From: Bathymodiolus brooksi
Taxonomy: Eukaryota > Mollusca > Bivalvia > Mytilida > Modiolidae
Direction of reading: 5' to 3'
Assembly: GCA_963680875.1 (NCBI GenBank)
Contig: OY804589.1
Location: 2,604,001 to 2,668,000, forward strand
DNA length: 64,000 bases
A model generated the notes under the pieces. The model was not told where the DNA came from, ran no database searches, and saw only the letters and a program-made list of their open reading frames with translations. Below are positions 62,263 to 64,000 of the stretch, piece after piece. A program made the position numbers and the translations under genes. Position 1 is the stretch's first letter. Each line of letters opens with the position of its first letter.

Positions 62263-62308
62263 TAAAGACTAAAAGAGTACTGACACAAGTATTGATTCCT
62301 GATTTCAG

Positions 62309-62314
62309 AATAAA
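62309..62314 (+). promoter_or_regulatory. Candidate polyadenylation signal AATAAA
   Basis: It lies about 275 bases after the stop, downstream of the degenerate 3' repeats. It is the only canonical hexamer I noticed between the stop and about 62400; others farther on are possible. Confidence 0.4.
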
Positions 62315-62402
62315 TCTTGTTATTATCGATCTAGACTCAGCTGGATGGCTGTGAACATCTGTCATCAGCTTAGAGAAGTTTTACATAGGATTTGAAGCAA
62401 GG

Positions 62403-63012
62403 AATATAGAGGGCTACCTGACGGAGTGAAGATTTCTGTTTTAGAATGAACACAGTTCAGTATGAATGAAATACAAACTTAAAAACAAACACATCTATTA
62501 ATATTCATCTTCCCAAGGCAGTTGTTCTATGCCGGCCGAGTGTCCTTTGTACCATAACCACATGGCATTAATTATTTCATGGTTAATACGGCAGCTCCGT
62601 CAACATTTTATGGACCAATGAAATTGTGTATTATGTCATATGCACGTTTGATTATAACATCATTGTGTTGTATATGTTATTATGAAAAGTGTCATAGCAA
62701 ATTGTAGACATCATGTAAACTTTCAAAGCATTTAAAAAATTCCACAAGAATCTCTACTAATACAAATGATGTTCTTTAAATCTTCATCTTTATACTTGTT
62801 TAAAAATGCAGATATAAAACACGTTTCTGGAACAAATAATATTTTATCATATTTGAGAGTATAATTATTGTGGATTTTTTATCATGTTTGGAAACACATG
62901 CCATTCATATGTATTGCTTTATAAAAGACTGCATAAGTGAGAATGTTTGTAAAAGTTGTGATTTTTTTCTGGATTATAATATTTAAAGGCAGTTATTGAA
63001 AATATAACATCT
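62403..63012 (+). other. Downstream region without recognised features
   Basis: AT-rich unique sequence after the ankyrin gene, possibly 3' UTR or intergenic. No ORF, RNA gene or repeat supported. Confidence 0.5.
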
Positions 63013-63356
63013 CTGTTGTGTATTATACAAACCATTTATGGTATTTGTTGTGTGTTATACATAGCCATGTTTGGTATTTGTTGTGTATTATACATAGCCA
63101 TGTATAGTATTTGTTGTGTATTATACAAAGCCATTTGTGGTATTTGTTGTGTATTATACATAGACATGTATAGTATTTGTTGTGTATTATACAAGGCCAT
63201 TTGTGGTATTTGTTGTGTATTATACAAAGCCATGTATAGTATTTGTTGTGTATTATATAAAGCCATGTATAGTATTTGTTGTGTATTATACAAAGCCATG
63301 TATAGTATTTGTTGTGCATTATACAAAGCTATTTATGGTATTTGTTGTGTATTATA
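63013..63356. repeat. 33-bp minisatellite abutting a SINE tail (about 10 copies)
   Basis: Units TGTTGTGTATTATACAAAGC plus CATGTATAGTATT, some with CATTTGTGG. It runs straight into the 3' end of a minus-strand family I SINE at 63357, and TTGTTGTGTATTATAGTAAG is similar to the SINE's TTGTTTAACGC end, so the SINE tail may be the seed. Confidence 0.9.
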
Positions 63357-63693
63357 GTAAGCAATATTTCAGCTATATCATGGCAAGAACAAGTTAATTG
63401 TCAATGAGATGATGATGAGGTCTGCTTTTTACTAGATCAACACGCTTAGTTGGGTTTTTATAGTGCTAGCTCACCGAAACAACAGTCCACAGGTAGACAT
63501 GTCGCCCCACTTGGACACATTATCCCGATTCCAAGCCAACCAGTCTTTGCTTTTTCTCCTTAATATTGCATGCTTTGCGAAGAAGTAACAAATACCAATT
63601 TTATAGTCTTGGGTTTGACCAGATCGGGGCTCGACCCCAAGATCTACCTCCCTCGAGGCGAGCATGCCAGCCATTACACCACCGATGTGGTTT
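63357..63693 (-). mobile_element. SINE family I copy, minus strand
   Basis: On the minus strand: head AACCACATCGGTGGTGTAAT, B box GGTCGAGCCCC, GCGACATGTCTACCTGTGGA, and tail GATATAGCTGAAATATTGC. The CACTCACT end is replaced by the 33-bp array. Confidence 0.82.
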
Positions 63694-63796
63694 ACAGTTG
63701 GTGGAAATATTGAAAATATGTCCTTGGAAATGATAATAACAATATATTTGTGATGGATAATATGAGTGAATATAAAATTGATGACTTTACATGAGG

Positions 63797-64000
63797 TGAA
63801 TACAAGTAGTGATCAACCCATGGAACATGATATTCACAGAGACATCCAAGGTCAATATAATGTTCCATGGGTTGATCAATCCTTGTATTCACAGATGGAA
63901 CATGATATTCACCGAGACATCCAAGGTCAATATAATGTTCCATGGTTTGATCAATCCTTGTATTCACCGATGGAACATGATATTCACCGAGACATCCAAG
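63797..64000. repeat. Inverted plus tandem repeat (75-76 bp), cut by the window end
   Basis: GTGAATACAAG..GATCAACCCATGGAACAT at about 63798 is inverted at 63858-63891 (ATGTTCCATGGGTTGATCAA..TTGTATTCAC). GATGGAACATGATATTCAC then repeats about every 76 bases. It is a hairpin whose arm is also tandemly repeated. Confidence 0.85.

Overview
This is animal nuclear DNA, most likely from a mollusc. Genes are broken by GT-AG introns. The dispersed repeats look molluscan to me from memory: tRNA-headed SINEs whose tails end in CACTCACT runs and carry a GATATAGCTGAAA..TTGCTGAA..GGCGTTAAAC motif, and the AGCTCACC..GGCGTCCGTCGTC element. I cannot name the species.

The window holds one host gene, on the + strand, read from position 5081 to a stop at 62036. 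I could join 14 coding exons with consistent splice phases (1734 nt including the stop, about 577 residues); the 5' end lies upstream of 5081. The protein has about nine ankyrin repeats and a basic Ser/Arg-containing C-terminus. I do not recognise the orthologue.

More than half of the window is tandem repeat lying in the introns of this gene: 57 bp (1-3776), 44 and 34 bp (7396-11275), 48 bp (14007-19214), 51 bp (20036-36426, about 320 copies with 4.4-kb and 1.5-kb higher-order duplications), 82 bp (38045-38955), 45 bp (39017-39656), 83 bp (39664-40825), 156 bp (47204-47835), 27 bp (48103-48835), about 332 bp (48853-55105), and several smaller arrays.

The main observation is that most arrays have a seed that can still be seen nearby. 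Class 1 arrays are amplified exon-intron boundaries of the ankyrin gene. The exon 3 donor is repeated about 105 times, the exon 4 acceptor 4 times, the exon 7 acceptor about 15 times upstream of the real one, the exon 12 donor twice, a candidate upstream exon donor twice, and the last-exon coding end several times in the 3' UTR. Class 2 arrays are expansions inside transposable elements. The 48- and 51-bp arrays are two independent expansions, on opposite strands, of the same tRNA-like promoter segment of one SINE family. The 82-bp array lies inside a second SINE family. The 27-bp and 332-bp arrays lie in dispersed elements that have unexpanded relatives in this window. Wherever I checked, only one splice-site copy keeps the reading frame, so the extra copies look intronic.

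Other elements: a 630-bp PIF/Harbinger-like element with TAA duplications and a Myb/MADF-like ORF fragment; a 1408-bp element bounded by TTAA; a 1600-bp inverted-repeat element inserted in a SINE with a CTG duplication; several fold-back elements; and an AT-rich intron carrying the 15-mer GTCAGGAGTGCAACA (or its first 14 bases) seven times at spacings close to multiples of 175 bp. Long open frames inside the 27-, 30-, 48-, 51- and 332-bp arrays are artefacts.
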